64,000 nt of DNA from Bog-159 sp963707465 (GTDB taxonomy: Bacteria; Acidobacteriota; Terriglobia; Bryobacterales; Bryobacteraceae): positions 248,001 to 312,000 of the forward strand of contig CAVPQK010000013.1 in the NCBI GenBank assembly GCA_963707465.1, read 5' to 3'. Both the position numbers and the translations under genes were made by a program. The notes beneath the pieces were generated by a model. That model was not told the origin of the DNA and did no database searches. It worked only from the letters and a program-made list of their open reading frames with translations. How positions within the stretch are numbered: position 1 is the stretch's first letter; every line of letters begins with the position of its first letter. Shown in pieces: positions 8,403 to 17,735 of this stretch.

Positions 8403-9628
8403 CCCCAACACGCCTCGCCTATCTGGTCAGCCGCTATCCGTCAATTTCCCATACGTTCATCCTGCGCGAAGTGCTCTCGTTGCGGGAACAGGGATTCGAG
8501 ATTCGCGTCGCGTCGATCAATCCGCCCGACCGGCCGGCGAGTGAACTAACCGCCGAAGAACGGGCCGAAGCGGAAACCACGTTCTGCGTCAAGAGAGCCG
8601 GAATGGCCAAGCTGGTCTCGGCGTGCCTGATCTCCTTCTTACGTTCTCCCGTCAGTTGGATGCAGGGACTGGTCTTTAGCCTTTGCCTCGGCGGCGCGGA
8701 CCTCGGCAAGATCCTGTACGGCACCTTCTATTTCTTTGAGGCGCTGCTGATCGGGCGATGGATGGCTGGCGAAGGTCTCGACCACTTACATGTCCATTTC
8801 GCGACACCCGCATCGACTGTGGGACTGATTGTTAGCAAGATCTTCCCGGTCAGCTTTTCCATCACGGTGCACGGACCGGATGAGTTTTACGATGTGCCCG
8901 GCTACCGGCTGCAGGAGAAAATCGCGGGAGCCTCGTTCATTTGCACCATCGGAAAGTTCGCCCGCAGCCAGCTCATGAAAATCTCGCCCCCGGTCCAGTG
9001 GACGAAGTTTGAGGTGGCGCCCTTGGGAGTAGATCCCGAACGTTTCGGCCCGCGCCCTTCTCCACCCGCGGCCGATGGATTCGAACTGATCTGCGTAGGG
9101 CGCCTGGTGCCCGCTAAAGGCCAGCAGATGTTAGTGGGCGCGATGTCAAAGCTGCTCGGCGAAGGCCGCAACATCCGTCTGCGGCTGGTCGGCGACGGGC
9201 CCGACCGCCAGTCGCTCGAGCGCCGGGTAGCCGACCTGGCGATCGGCGCGTCCGTCATTTTCGAAGGTCCGGTGAATCAGGACCGGATACGCAGCCTGTA
9301 TCAAGCCGCAGACCTCTTCGTCCTGCCCAGCTTTGCGGAAGGCATCCCCGTCGTCCTGATGGAGGCCATGGCCATGGAGATTCCGGTCGTCACGACCTTC
9401 GTCAATGGCATTCCCGAGTTGATTCGCCATGGCATCGACGGTTGGCTGGTGGCGCCTTCCGATGAAGAAGGCCTCGCCTTGGCGATCGCCACACTGATGG
9501 ACGACGAACCGCTTCGGCGGCGTCTCGGCCAGGCCGGCCGGCGGCGCGTGCTCGACCAATACCACCTTAAGCACAACACCGAGCGGCTGGCACAGATCTA
9601 CCACCGCCGCCTCGGAGGCGTAGCTTGA
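8399..9628 (+). CDS. Glycosyltransferase family 4 (WcaL-like)
   Basis: 409 aa GT-B protein. The N-terminal half begins LAYLVSRYPSISHTFILRE, as in colanic-acid WcaL-type transferases. The C-terminal half holds the nucleotide-sugar site: CVGRLVPAKGQQ, then AEGIPVVLMEAMAMEIPVV with the E-x7-E pair of retaining GT4 enzymes. It acts in the cytoplasm on the lipid-linked repeat unit. ATGA overlap with the Wzy-like gene before it, and its TGA overlaps a TTG start after it. Sugar donor and acceptor cannot be told. Confidence 0.9.
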   Translation: MTPTRLAYLVSRYPSISHTFILREVLSLREQGFEIRVASINPPDRPASELTAEERAEAETTFCVKRAGMAKLVSACLISFLRSPVSWMQGLVFSLCLGGADLGKILYGTFYFFEALLIGRWMAGEGLDHLHVHFATPASTVGLIVSKIFPVSFSITVHGPDEFYDVPGYRLQEKIAGASFICTIGKFARSQLMKISPPVQWTKFEVAPLGVDPERFGPRPSPPAADGFELICVGRLVPAKGQQMLVGAMSKLLGEGRNIRLRLVGDGPDRQSLERRVADLAIGASVIFEGPVNQDRIRSLYQAADLFVLPSFAEGIPVVLMEAMAMEIPVVTTFVNGIPELIRHGIDGWLVAPSDEEGLALAIATLMDDEPLRRRLGQAGRRRVLDQYHLKHNTERLAQIYHRRLGGVA

Positions 9629-11799
9629 GGGCCGCGCCTTACTGGAAGGCCGGGTGCACCGCCGCCATCACTCTGTTCTGCTTCCGCGGCCCCGCGGCCG
9701 AGGGAGTCGTCAAGATCGAGCCCGAGATTGCCGTGTCCGGAGTGCGGCCGTTTGGGATCAACCTGGGGTTCCGTTCGTCCTGGGGCGCCGAGCAATTGAT
9801 GTCGAACGTGGTGATGAACCCGGGATTCGAGGGCATTGTCGACCGCGGTCTGATCGCCGCCGTGCCGCTTGATCGTTACCGTTTCCTGGACAACTCCCAG
9901 TGGAACGGCAGGTCCGATGACTTCTGGGTGGGCGCTGAGTATCAGGTTCGAACCGGGCATGCAGCAGGTTTCACCGGCAAGATCGTGGGGTCCAGGAAGT
10001 CCGGCGCCCAAGGGCTGCCGGAGTTCAGCAGCGACAGTCCATTGCCCGCGTTGGAGCCTGGCGACCGGATTTCATTGACGAAAATTACCGACGACCGGTT
10101 GCCGACGCAATGGTGGATTCCGGCGGACTCCGCCGGCCAAGTCGGGATAAGCCGGGAGCCGCGGCCAGGCAGCGCAGGGCTCCGTTCCCTGCAGCTTCGT
10201 CCACAACTGAACGCCTCGGCCGAGATTCACTCTTACCTCGATACGATTGGCGGCCGGGCAGGCGCGCTCCTTCCGATCATTGGAAAATGGCGGCTGGCCT
10301 TCTGGACGCGCGCGCGCAGTTCGGCCAGCCTCTCGGTCAAGTTCGGACGCAATGGCGGACACACCTGGGTAGACCGTACGATCGCCGTGCCGCCGCGCTG
10401 GCAGCGCATGGTCATCGACTTCGATGGCGGGGAGGATGGGAGTCGCGGCGTTCTTGACCTGTGTTTTCGCGCGTCCGGCGAACTACTCCTCGATGACGTG
10501 GAACTGGGGAGTTCCCGCTTTCCGCCAGCCGCCTTCCGGCACGAAGTAGTGGAAACGCTCGTCGCGCTGCATCCCGCCTACTTGCGCGACTGGCAAGGGC
10601 AACTTGGCGATACTCTCGGTAATCGACTGGCGCCCGAGGGCGCGCGGCGGGCGTCCCGGTACCGCCCAGGCGGCGATGAGGCGACCGATTTCGGATACTC
10701 GCTGCCCGAGTTCCTCGACTTGTGCCGCGAGGTGCACGCCAACCCATGGATCGTTGCTCCCACCACGTTCACCGATGCCGAATGGGCGGGCCTCGGCCGC
10801 TTTCTGAAGGCTCGCTCCGGCGATGATCGCTTTACGGAGATTCTGGTGGAGTTCGGTAACGAGAACTGGAACAGCCTATTCTCCGCGGCCGGCATCGCGG
10901 AGCCCGACGCGCATGCGGACGCGGCCGCCCGCGGATTCCGCGCGCTCGGCGACGCCAGCGGCGATCTGCCCATCAAAGCGGTCGTCAACGCGCAGTACGC
11001 CAATCCGGACGCCGTCGCGCAGCTATCAACCCGCCTCTGCTTCCCGGCTATGATCGCGGTCGCACCCTACTTCCTCCGTTCTCTCCCCGCCACGCAAACA
11101 TCGGCCAACCGGCTGTCCGCGCTGTTCGGGGGCGACGGTGAAACGCTCCAGAAGATCGCCAGTGCGATGCACGGCCCGCAACAGGAATTGGGTGTGTACG
11201 AAATCAACCTGCACACTACCGAGGGAGACGCCAGCGGCGCCGACCGTGCTCCTATCATCGCAGGCGCGGCATCTGGTAGCGCACTCGCCATCCATCTACT
11301 GGACGGACTGGCTCTGGGCATTCGCCGGCAGTGTGTTTACGTTTTGTCCGGCTTCGATTTCAAACTGCCCGATCCGCTCGGCTACACGCCATTATGGGGC
11401 GTCGCGCGCGATCTGGGCCCCACGCGGCGTCTACGGCCCACTGGCTTGGCCCTCGCCATGCTAAACAAGGCGGTAGCTGGCGACCTCTATAAATGCCGTA
11501 TCCCGTTTCGCGATCTGACGGTAGCGCCGTTCCGAACCAGATCCGGCTGGTCGGTGGCCATAGCCTCCGCGGCCGCTCGACCGCGCGACGTGCGGATCGA
11601 GTTTCCGGACATCCATGACGTGCCCCTGCCCTCCCGCCGTCTCACGCTGCGCGCTTCTAGCCCGCTAGCCACCAACGAAGAGAGCGAACTTGTCACTATC
11701 GCTTCCGATTCCATCGCCGCGGCAGGGCGCGTGATTACCACGCATTTGCCCGCTTACGGGCTCGCGGTACTGCTCCCGGAGGATGGCCATGAACGTTAA
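9625..11799 (+). CDS. Exported glycoside-hydrolase-like protein (clan GH-A features)
   Basis: 724 aa from a TTG at 9625, supported by GGAGG at 9614-9618 and a TTGA overlap with the preceding stop. A hydrophobic N terminus (AAITLFCFRGPAAEG) suggests export. Residues about 30-300 look like beta-sandwich or carbohydrate-binding material with repeated D/N-rich strands. A central barrel-like region follows. VEFGNENWN carries a candidate acid/base Glu413 preceded by Asn, and VYEIN carries a candidate nucleophile Glu526. That order and spacing suit clan GH-A families such as GH39 or GH51, but overall similarity is not obvious to me. Within an exopolysaccharide operon it probably trims or clears the polymer in the periplasm or outside. 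Confidence 0.6.
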   Translation: MRAAPYWKAGCTAAITLFCFRGPAAEGVVKIEPEIAVSGVRPFGINLGFRSSWGAEQLMSNVVMNPGFEGIVDRGLIAAVPLDRYRFLDNSQWNGRSDDFWVGAEYQVRTGHAAGFTGKIVGSRKSGAQGLPEFSSDSPLPALEPGDRISLTKITDDRLPTQWWIPADSAGQVGISREPRPGSAGLRSLQLRPQLNASAEIHSYLDTIGGRAGALLPIIGKWRLAFWTRARSSASLSVKFGRNGGHTWVDRTIAVPPRWQRMVIDFDGGEDGSRGVLDLCFRASGELLLDDVELGSSRFPPAAFRHEVVETLVALHPAYLRDWQGQLGDTLGNRLAPEGARRASRYRPGGDEATDFGYSLPEFLDLCREVHANPWIVAPTTFTDAEWAGLGRFLKARSGDDRFTEILVEFGNENWNSLFSAAGIAEPDAHADAAARGFRALGDASGDLPIKAVVNAQYANPDAVAQLSTRLCFPAMIAVAPYFLRSLPATQTSANRLSALFGGDGETLQKIASAMHGPQQELGVYEINLHTTEGDASGADRAPIIAGAASGSALAIHLLDGLALGIRRQCVYVLSGFDFKLPDPLGYTPLWGVARDLGPTRRLRPTGLALAMLNKAVAGDLYKCRIPFRDLTVAPFRTRSGWSVAIASAAARPRDVRIEFPDIHDVPLPSRRLTLRASSPLATNEESELVTIASDSIAAAGRVITTHLPAYGLAVLLPEDGHER

Positions 11800-12988
11800 T
11801 CTGTTGCACGTCCTGCTCGACGCCGCCGGCTGGACGCTGGTCGCGGCCGCCACGCCCGGATCGATTGAACTCGCGATATTGACGGTGGGGGGCTTGCTTC
11901 CGATACGCCGCCCGGCCAAGTATACCGGGCGCCTCCCGCGAACGGCGATCCTCGTTCCGGCTCACAACGAAGAAAGCGGCATCGGCCGCACGATCGCGAG
12001 CGTGCGGGCGGATACTCAGGGCGACCCGCAAGTCTCGCTGGTTGTTATCGCCGATAACTGCACGGACGCCACGGCGGATCGTGCAAGAGCCGCCGGCGCG
12101 CGCGCGCTCGTCCGGCACGATGTCACGCGGCGCGGCAAGGGACACGCTTTGCACTATGCCTTTCAGCGCCTGCTGGCTGAAGACTTCGGAGCTTTCCTGG
12201 TGATCGACGCGGACACGCAGGTGGCTCCGGGCGCGATTCAAGCTATGCGGAGCCGCATCGCCGCTGGCGCGGACGCCGTCCAATCGCGATATACCGTGGC
12301 GAACGCCGCGGCTTCCATACGCACCCGCCTGATGAACATCGCGTTGCTCGCCTTTAATGTAATGCGGCCCCGCGGACGGGACCGGTTCGGCATTTCCTGT
12401 GGCATTCTCGGCAATGGCTTCGCCCTGCGGCGGGAAACGATAGAAGCCGTCCCTTACGAAGCCGGGTCGGTGGTGGAGGATCTCGAGTATCACTTGCGCC
12501 TGGTGCGCGCGGGGAAGAAGGTCGAGTTTGCCGACGAAGCCACCGTGCGCGGCGACATGCCCGAGGGCGGTAGCGGCGCGGAAACGCAGCGTGCCCGCTG
12601 GGATGGCGGCCGCTTCCGGATGATCGCCGAATGGAGCATGCCGCTCGCCCGAGAAGTGCTATGCGGCCGTGTGCGGTTGCTCGAGCCGTTGATGGAATTG
12701 TTGCTTCTGCCTCTGGCTTTCCACATTTGCCTGTTGCTACTGGCCCTGGCAATACCGGACCCAGCGGTGCGATGGGCCGCTCTGGCGCAGATCGCACTGG
12801 CCGCTGTGCATGTCGTCGCCTCGGCGCTGCGATGCGGTGGCGGGGCCAAAAGCCTGCTCGCCCTTGCGGCTGCTCCGTTTTATGTGCTCTGGAAGGTCGC
12901 TCTTCTGCCAAATATGTTTCGCGCCGCCCGGCGCAATGCCGCCTGGGTGCGGACTGCCCGGGCTGGCGCGGATGGAGGGAAAACATGA
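11783..12988 (+). CDS. Glycosyltransferase family 2 with C-terminal membrane segments
   Basis: 401 aa. GT-A fold with ILVPAHNEESGIGRTIASV, IADNCTDATADRAR and the DxD-like VIDADTQVAPG. A QRARWDGGR motif near residue 270 recalls the QxxRW box of processive GT2 synthases. Hydrophobic helices near the N terminus (about 10-35) and after 300 anchor it in the inner membrane. ATG at 11783 or 11789 both fall inside the end of the glycosidase-like gene; CCGGAGG at 11776-11782 fits 11789 better. ATGA overlap with the next gene. It may extend the glycan; product unknown. Confidence 0.87.
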   Translation: MAMNVNLLHVLLDAAGWTLVAAATPGSIELAILTVGGLLPIRRPAKYTGRLPRTAILVPAHNEESGIGRTIASVRADTQGDPQVSLVVIADNCTDATADRARAAGARALVRHDVTRRGKGHALHYAFQRLLAEDFGAFLVIDADTQVAPGAIQAMRSRIAAGADAVQSRYTVANAAASIRTRLMNIALLAFNVMRPRGRDRFGISCGILGNGFALRRETIEAVPYEAGSVVEDLEYHLRLVRAGKKVEFADEATVRGDMPEGGSGAETQRARWDGGRFRMIAEWSMPLAREVLCGRVRLLEPLMELLLLPLAFHICLLLLALAIPDPAVRWAALAQIALAAVHVVASALRCGGGAKSLLALAAAPFYVLWKVALLPNMFRAARRNAAWVRTARAGADGGKT

Positions 12989-13953
12989 CTTCGATACCAG
13001 ATGTCAGTGTCGTCATCGTCTCGTTCAATACTCGCGACTTGCTCCGCGACTGCCTGAATACGCTAGCCCGCGAAGCCGGCATCCTGACCTACGAAGCGCT
13101 GGTCGTGGACAGCGCCTCACGCGACGATTCCGCCGGGATGATCGCGCGCGAATTCCCGGACGTCCGCTTGTTCCGGAGCGACGTGAACCTGGGATTCGCG
13201 GGCGCCAACAACGTGGCATTCCCGGAATGCCGCGGCCGCTATATCGTGCTGTTGAATTCCGATGCTTTTCTGACGCCGGGGGCGCTGACCCGCTCCGTTG
13301 AACACATGGATGCGAACCCCAGCGCGGGCATTGGGGGCGTCCGCCTGGTGGGCCGCGACGGCTCCTGGCAGCCGTCCGCGCGAATGTTCCCTTCGTTGCT
13401 CAACGATTTCCTGATGCTGTCGGGACTTTCCAGCCGCTTCCCCAAGTCGCGCTTTTTCGGGCGGGTCGATCGCACCTGGGCCAGTCCGGACGAAGAGGCC
13501 GAGGTCGATTGGGTGCCCGGCGCCTATTCCATCATCCGCCGCGAGGCCCTTGAGAAAGTCGGCTATTTCGACGGCCGCTTCTTCCTGTACTACGAAGAGG
13601 TCGATCTGTGCCGCCGCTTCAAAAACGCGGGCTACAAGGTATGCTACTTTCCCGACATCGTGGTGACTCATCTCGGCGGCGAATCTTCGAAAACGCTGCG
13701 ACAGATGAAAATGTCTTCAGCGGGCGCGCAACTGACACTCTGGCGGATGCGCAGCGTACTGCTCTATTACAGGAAGCATCACGGCTGGCAAGCCTGGCTC
13801 GCCAAGCAGGCCGAGTCGGCCTGGCATGCCTTCCGTGCCCTAAAGAACTGGGGCACCGCCAAGAGCGAAGAGTCGTTGGAAATCGTCCGGCTGATGAACC
13901 GGGCATGGAAGGATACGCGGGGCGGGCACGTTTCGCCCGGGCAACCCTGGTGA
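12985..13953 (+). CDS. Glycosyltransferase family 2 (rhamnosyltransferase-like)
   Basis: 322 aa from the ATG at 12985, which overlaps the preceding TGA and has GGAGGG at 12974-12979; longer in-frame starts inside the previous gene are not needed. Motifs are SVVIVSFNTRDLLRDCL, NLGFAGANNVAF and LLNSDAFLTPG, then the acceptor-domain YYEEVDLCRRFKNAGY. This pattern matches WbbL/RfbF-type rhamnosyl or related transferases. dTDP-6-deoxysugar genes (rmlB, rmlA, rmlC-like) in the same locus make a rhamnose-type donor plausible but unproven. No membrane segment. Confidence 0.9.
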   Translation: MTSIPDVSVVIVSFNTRDLLRDCLNTLAREAGILTYEALVVDSASRDDSAGMIAREFPDVRLFRSDVNLGFAGANNVAFPECRGRYIVLLNSDAFLTPGALTRSVEHMDANPSAGIGGVRLVGRDGSWQPSARMFPSLLNDFLMLSGLSSRFPKSRFFGRVDRTWASPDEEAEVDWVPGAYSIIRREALEKVGYFDGRFFLYYEEVDLCRRFKNAGYKVCYFPDIVVTHLGGESSKTLRQMKMSSAGAQLTLWRMRSVLLYYRKHHGWQAWLAKQAESAWHAFRALKNWGTAKSEESLEIVRLMNRAWKDTRGGHVSPGQPW

Positions 13954-13965
13954 ACCGAGGCTCTG

Positions 13966-14526
13966 ATGTTTGACAACATTCGCGAAGACTGGCGCACTTA
14001 CGAAGGCGACCTGAGCCGCCAGGGTCTCTGGGTCATGGTCGTGTACCGTTTCGGCCGCTGGCGATACCAGGTCCGGCCAGCCATCCTGCGCGTGCCGTTT
14101 TCGTTCTGCTACAAAATCCTCAAACTGGCGAGCCAGATCCTCACCGGCATCGATCTGCCATGTGAAGTGGTTATTGGCCACCGCCTGGTCATCGAACACT
14201 TCGGCGGCATCATCATCAGCGGAGATACCAGCATGGGAGACGACGTTGTAATCCGCAATGGCGTCACCATCGGATTGCGCCGGACCGGAGTACGCGGCGC
14301 GCCCACCATCGGCAACCGGGTGGACATAGGAACCGGCGCCAAAGTCCTGGGAGCGATTTGCATCGGTGACGACGTCGCCATCGGCGCCAATGCCGTGGTC
14401 CTGGAAGATGTGCCGGCCGGTTGCATCGCGGTAGGCGTTCCGGCCAAAATACGCCCGCGAAACCGCCGCTCTCAGACCGTCGAACAAACATCTCCGTCGT
14501 TGGAAACCGCGCCGATCAACCGGTAA
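13966..14526 (+). CDS. Serine acetyltransferase-like left-handed beta-helix acetyltransferase
   Basis: 186 aa. The N-terminal helical part (FDNIREDWRTYEGD) resembles CysE/EpsC-type proteins. Hexapeptide repeats follow from about residue 75 (IIISGDTSMGDDVVIRNGVTIG, IGNRVDIGTGAKVLG, IGDDVAIGANAVVLEDVPAGCIAVGVPAK). CysE-family members inside polysaccharide loci usually O-acetylate a sugar from acetyl-CoA rather than make O-acetylserine. The glycosyltransferase genes on either side support that reading. 12 bp after the GT2 gene, 5 bp before glgX. Confidence 0.85.
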   Translation: MFDNIREDWRTYEGDLSRQGLWVMVVYRFGRWRYQVRPAILRVPFSFCYKILKLASQILTGIDLPCEVVIGHRLVIEHFGGIIISGDTSMGDDVVIRNGVTIGLRRTGVRGAPTIGNRVDIGTGAKVLGAICIGDDVAIGANAVVLEDVPAGCIAVGVPAKIRPRNRRSQTVEQTSPSLETAPINR

Positions 14527-14531
14527 CAAGC

Positions 14532-16706
14532 ATGCGCCAGAGCCTCAGCACAGCCGAACCCAGTGTCCTCGACTTCGGACCGAACGACTCGCAGCAAGAC
14601 CGGTTGCTGCGCGTCATCGGCGACGATTTTGCACTGGAACGCGGCGGCCCCTTGCCTCTCGGAACGACCTTGCGGCGCGGCGGCATCAACTTCTCTCTGT
14701 ACACAAGCAGCGCCTCGGCCGTCACGCTCGTTCTGTTCTCACCCGGATGCCGGGAACCGCTCATCGAGTTCCCATTGGATTGCCGGTTCAATCGAACCGG
14801 CGACGTCTGGCACTGTTTTCTCGCCGGCCTGAACCCCGGCGTCCAGTACGGCTATCGCGTGGAAGGGCCGGGCCGCAGCGCGGACGACATCCTGCTCGAC
14901 CCTTACGGAAAGGCAGTCTGGGGTGCGCCGCACTGGGGCCAGTCGCGTGACGCCGGGCTCCGCTCGGTCATTATCGATGACCGCTTCGCCTGGGAGCACG
15001 ATCAGCCGCTTGAGATCCCCCTCGTCGATTCCGTGTTGTATGAGCTGCATGTGCGGGGCTTCACGCAGCATGCGTCGTCGGGTGTGGTCTGCCCAGGTAC
15101 CTTCCGCGGTCTGGCCGGGAAGATCCCCTATTTGAAGGAACTCGGGGTTACCACCGTCGAGCTCCTCCCGGCCGTCGAGTTTGAAGAAACAAAGAACCCG
15201 CGCATCAACCCGTTCACGCACCAGCCGCTGGCAGATTACTGGGGATACAATCCGCTATCGTTTTTTGCGCCAAAGGCTTCGTACGCTGTATCCCGTCAGG
15301 CTGGCGGCTCCGTGGCCGAATTCAAGGAAATGGTTCGCCAGTTTCACGCCGCCGGGCTCGAAATCGTGATGGACGTCGTGTTCAATCACACCGGCGAAGG
15401 CGATGACCTGGAACCGAGCCGGTGTTGGCGCGGCATTGACCGCGACACCTACTACCTGCTCGATCCGCGGACCGGCACTGATCTCAACTATTCCGGCTGT
15501 GGCAATACCCTGAACTGCAACCATCCGGTGGTGCGCGACTACATTCTGGACTGTCTGCGCTACTGGGTAACCGAGATGCACGTGGACGGCTTCCGCTTCG
15601 ACCTCGCTTCGATCCTCGGCCGTGGGCGCGACGGCAGCGTGTTATCCAACCCGCCGCTGCTGGAACGGATCGCAGCCGATCCCATTTTGGCCAAGACCAA
15701 ACTCATCGCGGAAGCGTGGGACGCCGCCGGCCTGTATCAGGTTGGCTCGTTTCCGGCTTGGGGACGTTGGGCCGAGTGGAACGGCAAGTTCCGTGACGAC
15801 ATCCGCCGTTTCGTGAAAGGCGATCCCGGCGTGGCGCCGGTGCTCGCCACCCGCCTCGCCGGGAGCGCCGACTTGTACCAGACCAGCGGGCGCGAACCCT
15901 TTCATAGCATCAATTTCGTCACCTGCCACGATGGCTTCACCCTCGCCGATCTGGTGTCGTATAACGAGAAGCACAACCACTCAAATGGCGAAGAGAACCG
16001 CGATGGCGGCGGCGACAACTGGAGCTGGAACTGTGGCGTGGAAGGGCCGTCCGCCGATCCCGAAATCGCCGGACTACGGCTGCGCCAGATGAAGAATCTT
16101 GCCGCGCTGCTTCTGCTTTCGCACGGAACTCCCATGATCCTCGCTGGAGATGAAATCGGCAGGACTCAGCATGGCAATAACAACGCGTACTGCCAGGACA
16201 ACCCCGCGGCCTGGACGGATTGGCGCCTGCTGGAAAGCAATCCGGACCTTTTCCGCTTCTTCCGGAATATGATTTCGCTGCGCCGCCGACATGGGCTCCT
16301 CCGTCGCGCGACCTTCACACCGGGCGGCGACCGGCCCCACACTGCCATCGAATGGCACGGCGTGGAACAAAATGAGCCGGATTGGTCCTGGGAGTCGCGC
16401 CTGGTAGCCTGTCACCAGTTCGAATCCGGTGGCGCGGATGCGGCCGAACACTTGTATATCATCGCCAACGCGCATTGGCGCACCCACGATTGCGCCCTCC
16501 CTCCACTGGCATCGGGCAGTTGGCGGCGAGTGGTGGACACTTCGTTGGCGCCACCCGACGACTGCGCCGGCGACGATGGCGCCGGGCTGCCGGTTCGTAA
16601 CCGGTATCCAGTCGCGCCCCGCTCGGTGGTGGTCCTCGTACGGCGTCCCGACCGGATGGGCCAAAATACATGTCTGCCGCTCGGGCCCGCGCCGATAGAA
16701 CCATAA
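14532..16706 (+). CDS. glgX: Glycogen debranching enzyme GlgX (isoamylase-type, GH13)
   Basis: 724 aa from ATG 14532. An N-terminal CBM48 region (LPLGTTLRRGGINFSLYTSS, then YGYRVEGPG) precedes a GH13 barrel. Signatures are VVFNHTGEG, DGFRFDLASILGR with the nucleophile Asp, LIAEAWDAAGLYQVG with the acid/base Glu, and TCHDGFTLADLVSYNEKHN. Length and motif order match GlgX, which hydrolyses alpha-1,6 branches of glycogen limit dextrins in the cytoplasm. No other glycogen gene is nearby. It sits tightly inside the exopolysaccharide operon (5 and 12 bp gaps), so it may release glucose for nucleotide-sugar supply or act on a related alpha-glucan. Confidence 0.93.
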   Translation: MRQSLSTAEPSVLDFGPNDSQQDRLLRVIGDDFALERGGPLPLGTTLRRGGINFSLYTSSASAVTLVLFSPGCREPLIEFPLDCRFNRTGDVWHCFLAGLNPGVQYGYRVEGPGRSADDILLDPYGKAVWGAPHWGQSRDAGLRSVIIDDRFAWEHDQPLEIPLVDSVLYELHVRGFTQHASSGVVCPGTFRGLAGKIPYLKELGVTTVELLPAVEFEETKNPRINPFTHQPLADYWGYNPLSFFAPKASYAVSRQAGGSVAEFKEMVRQFHAAGLEIVMDVVFNHTGEGDDLEPSRCWRGIDRDTYYLLDPRTGTDLNYSGCGNTLNCNHPVVRDYILDCLRYWVTEMHVDGFRFDLASILGRGRDGSVLSNPPLLERIAADPILAKTKLIAEAWDAAGLYQVGSFPAWGRWAEWNGKFRDDIRRFVKGDPGVAPVLATRLAGSADLYQTSGREPFHSINFVTCHDGFTLADLVSYNEKHNHSNGEENRDGGGDNWSWNCGVEGPSADPEIAGLRLRQMKNLAALLLLSHGTPMILAGDEIGRTQHGNNNAYCQDNPAAWTDWRLLESNPDLFRFFRNMISLRRRHGLLRRATFTPGGDRPHTAIEWHGVEQNEPDWSWESRLVACHQFESGGADAAEHLYIIANAHWRTHDCALPPLASGSWRRVVDTSLAPPDDCAGDDGAGLPVRNRYPVAPRSVVVLVRRPDRMGQNTCLPLGPAPIEP

Positions 16707-16718
16707 AAGGCTAACTTC

Positions 16719-17735
16719 ATGGCAATTTTTGTAACGGGCGGTGCGGGCTTTATCGGGTCGCAGTTCATTCGGGATTGGATCTGCGACAATCCGGGACAAG
16801 CGGTCATCAATTTCGACAAGCTTACGTACGCGGGCAACCTCGAGAACCTGGCGCCCGTCGCGTCCCACCCCGGTTACCAGATGGTCCAGGGCGATATCTG
16901 CGACGCCGACGCCGTTCTGCGCGCATTACCCCAAGGCTGCGACGCCATCGTCCACTTCGCCGCCGAATCCCACGTTGATCGCAGTATCCTAAGCGCCGCG
17001 GAATTCGTTCGCACCAATGTCCTTGGAACGCAGGTCCTGTTGGACGCAGCCCGGTCGCGCGGCGTCCGGCGGTTCCTCCACATTTCGACCGATGAGGTCG
17101 GAGGCGATATTGAGCCCGGCCGTCTCTTCAGAGAGGATTCGCCTCTCGATCCCTCGAGCCCTTACGCGGCCAGCAAAGCCGCCGCCGAGCATCTGGTGCG
17201 GGCCGCGTCGCATACCTTCGGATTGGATACCATCGTCACCCGAACCAGCAACAACTATGGACCTTATCAGTTTCCGGAGAAACTCCTGCCGCTGGCCATC
17301 TCCAATGCGATGGAAGGCCGCCCCATCCCGGTTTACGGCGACGGGCTTCAGGTGCGGGACTGGATCCATGTCGCGGATAATACCCGTGCCCTGCGCATGG
17401 TTCTCGAAAAGGGACGGCCCGGCGCCACCTACCACATCGGCGGACGGAATCCCCGGACCAATCTGGAAGTGTTGCGCATGGTACTCGGGATTCTCGGCCG
17501 CTCCGAAGAGTTGCTGACACCGGTTACCGACCGGTTAGGCCACGACCGCCGCTACGCGGTGGACTGCACTCGCATCGAAGGCGAGCTCGGCTGGCGCCCC
17601 GAAATTGGTTTTGAGGAAGGCCTCCGCCACACGCTGGCCTGGTACCGCGACAACGCCGCTTGGGTCGGAAACGCCAAGAGCGGCGAATACCGCAATTACT
17701 ACCACAGGCTGTATGGCAAGAAGATTGCGTCATAG
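16719..17735 (+). CDS. rfbB: dTDP-glucose 4,6-dehydratase
   Basis: 338 aa short-chain dehydrogenase. Rossmann motif TGGAGFIGS at the N terminus, then NFDKLTYAGNLENL and HFAAESHVDRSI. The catalytic Thr-Asp-Glu triplet is in HISTDEVGGD and the YxxxK pair in YAASKAAAEH. It converts dTDP-glucose to dTDP-4-keto-6-deoxyglucose. The usual STDEVYG reads STDEVGG here, a small departure outside the triplet. With rfbA at 31870 and the rmlC-like gene at 32625 it forms the dTDP-6-deoxysugar branch, but no rmlD reductase is in the window. Its end overlaps the next gene by 23 bp. Confidence 0.95.
   Translation: MAIFVTGGAGFIGSQFIRDWICDNPGQAVINFDKLTYAGNLENLAPVASHPGYQMVQGDICDADAVLRALPQGCDAIVHFAAESHVDRSILSAAEFVRTNVLGTQVLLDAARSRGVRRFLHISTDEVGGDIEPGRLFREDSPLDPSSPYAASKAAAEHLVRAASHTFGLDTIVTRTSNNYGPYQFPEKLLPLAISNAMEGRPIPVYGDGLQVRDWIHVADNTRALRMVLEKGRPGATYHIGGRNPRTNLEVLRMVLGILGRSEELLTPVTDRLGHDRRYAVDCTRIEGELGWRPEIGFEEGLRHTLAWYRDNAAWVGNAKSGEYRNYYHRLYGKKIAS

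Noticed and set aside
12631..12984. N-terminal extension of the GT2 gene into the previous gene
   Set aside because: A good ribosome binding site and ATGA overlap support the ATG at 12985; the extension is the shadow of the previous gene.
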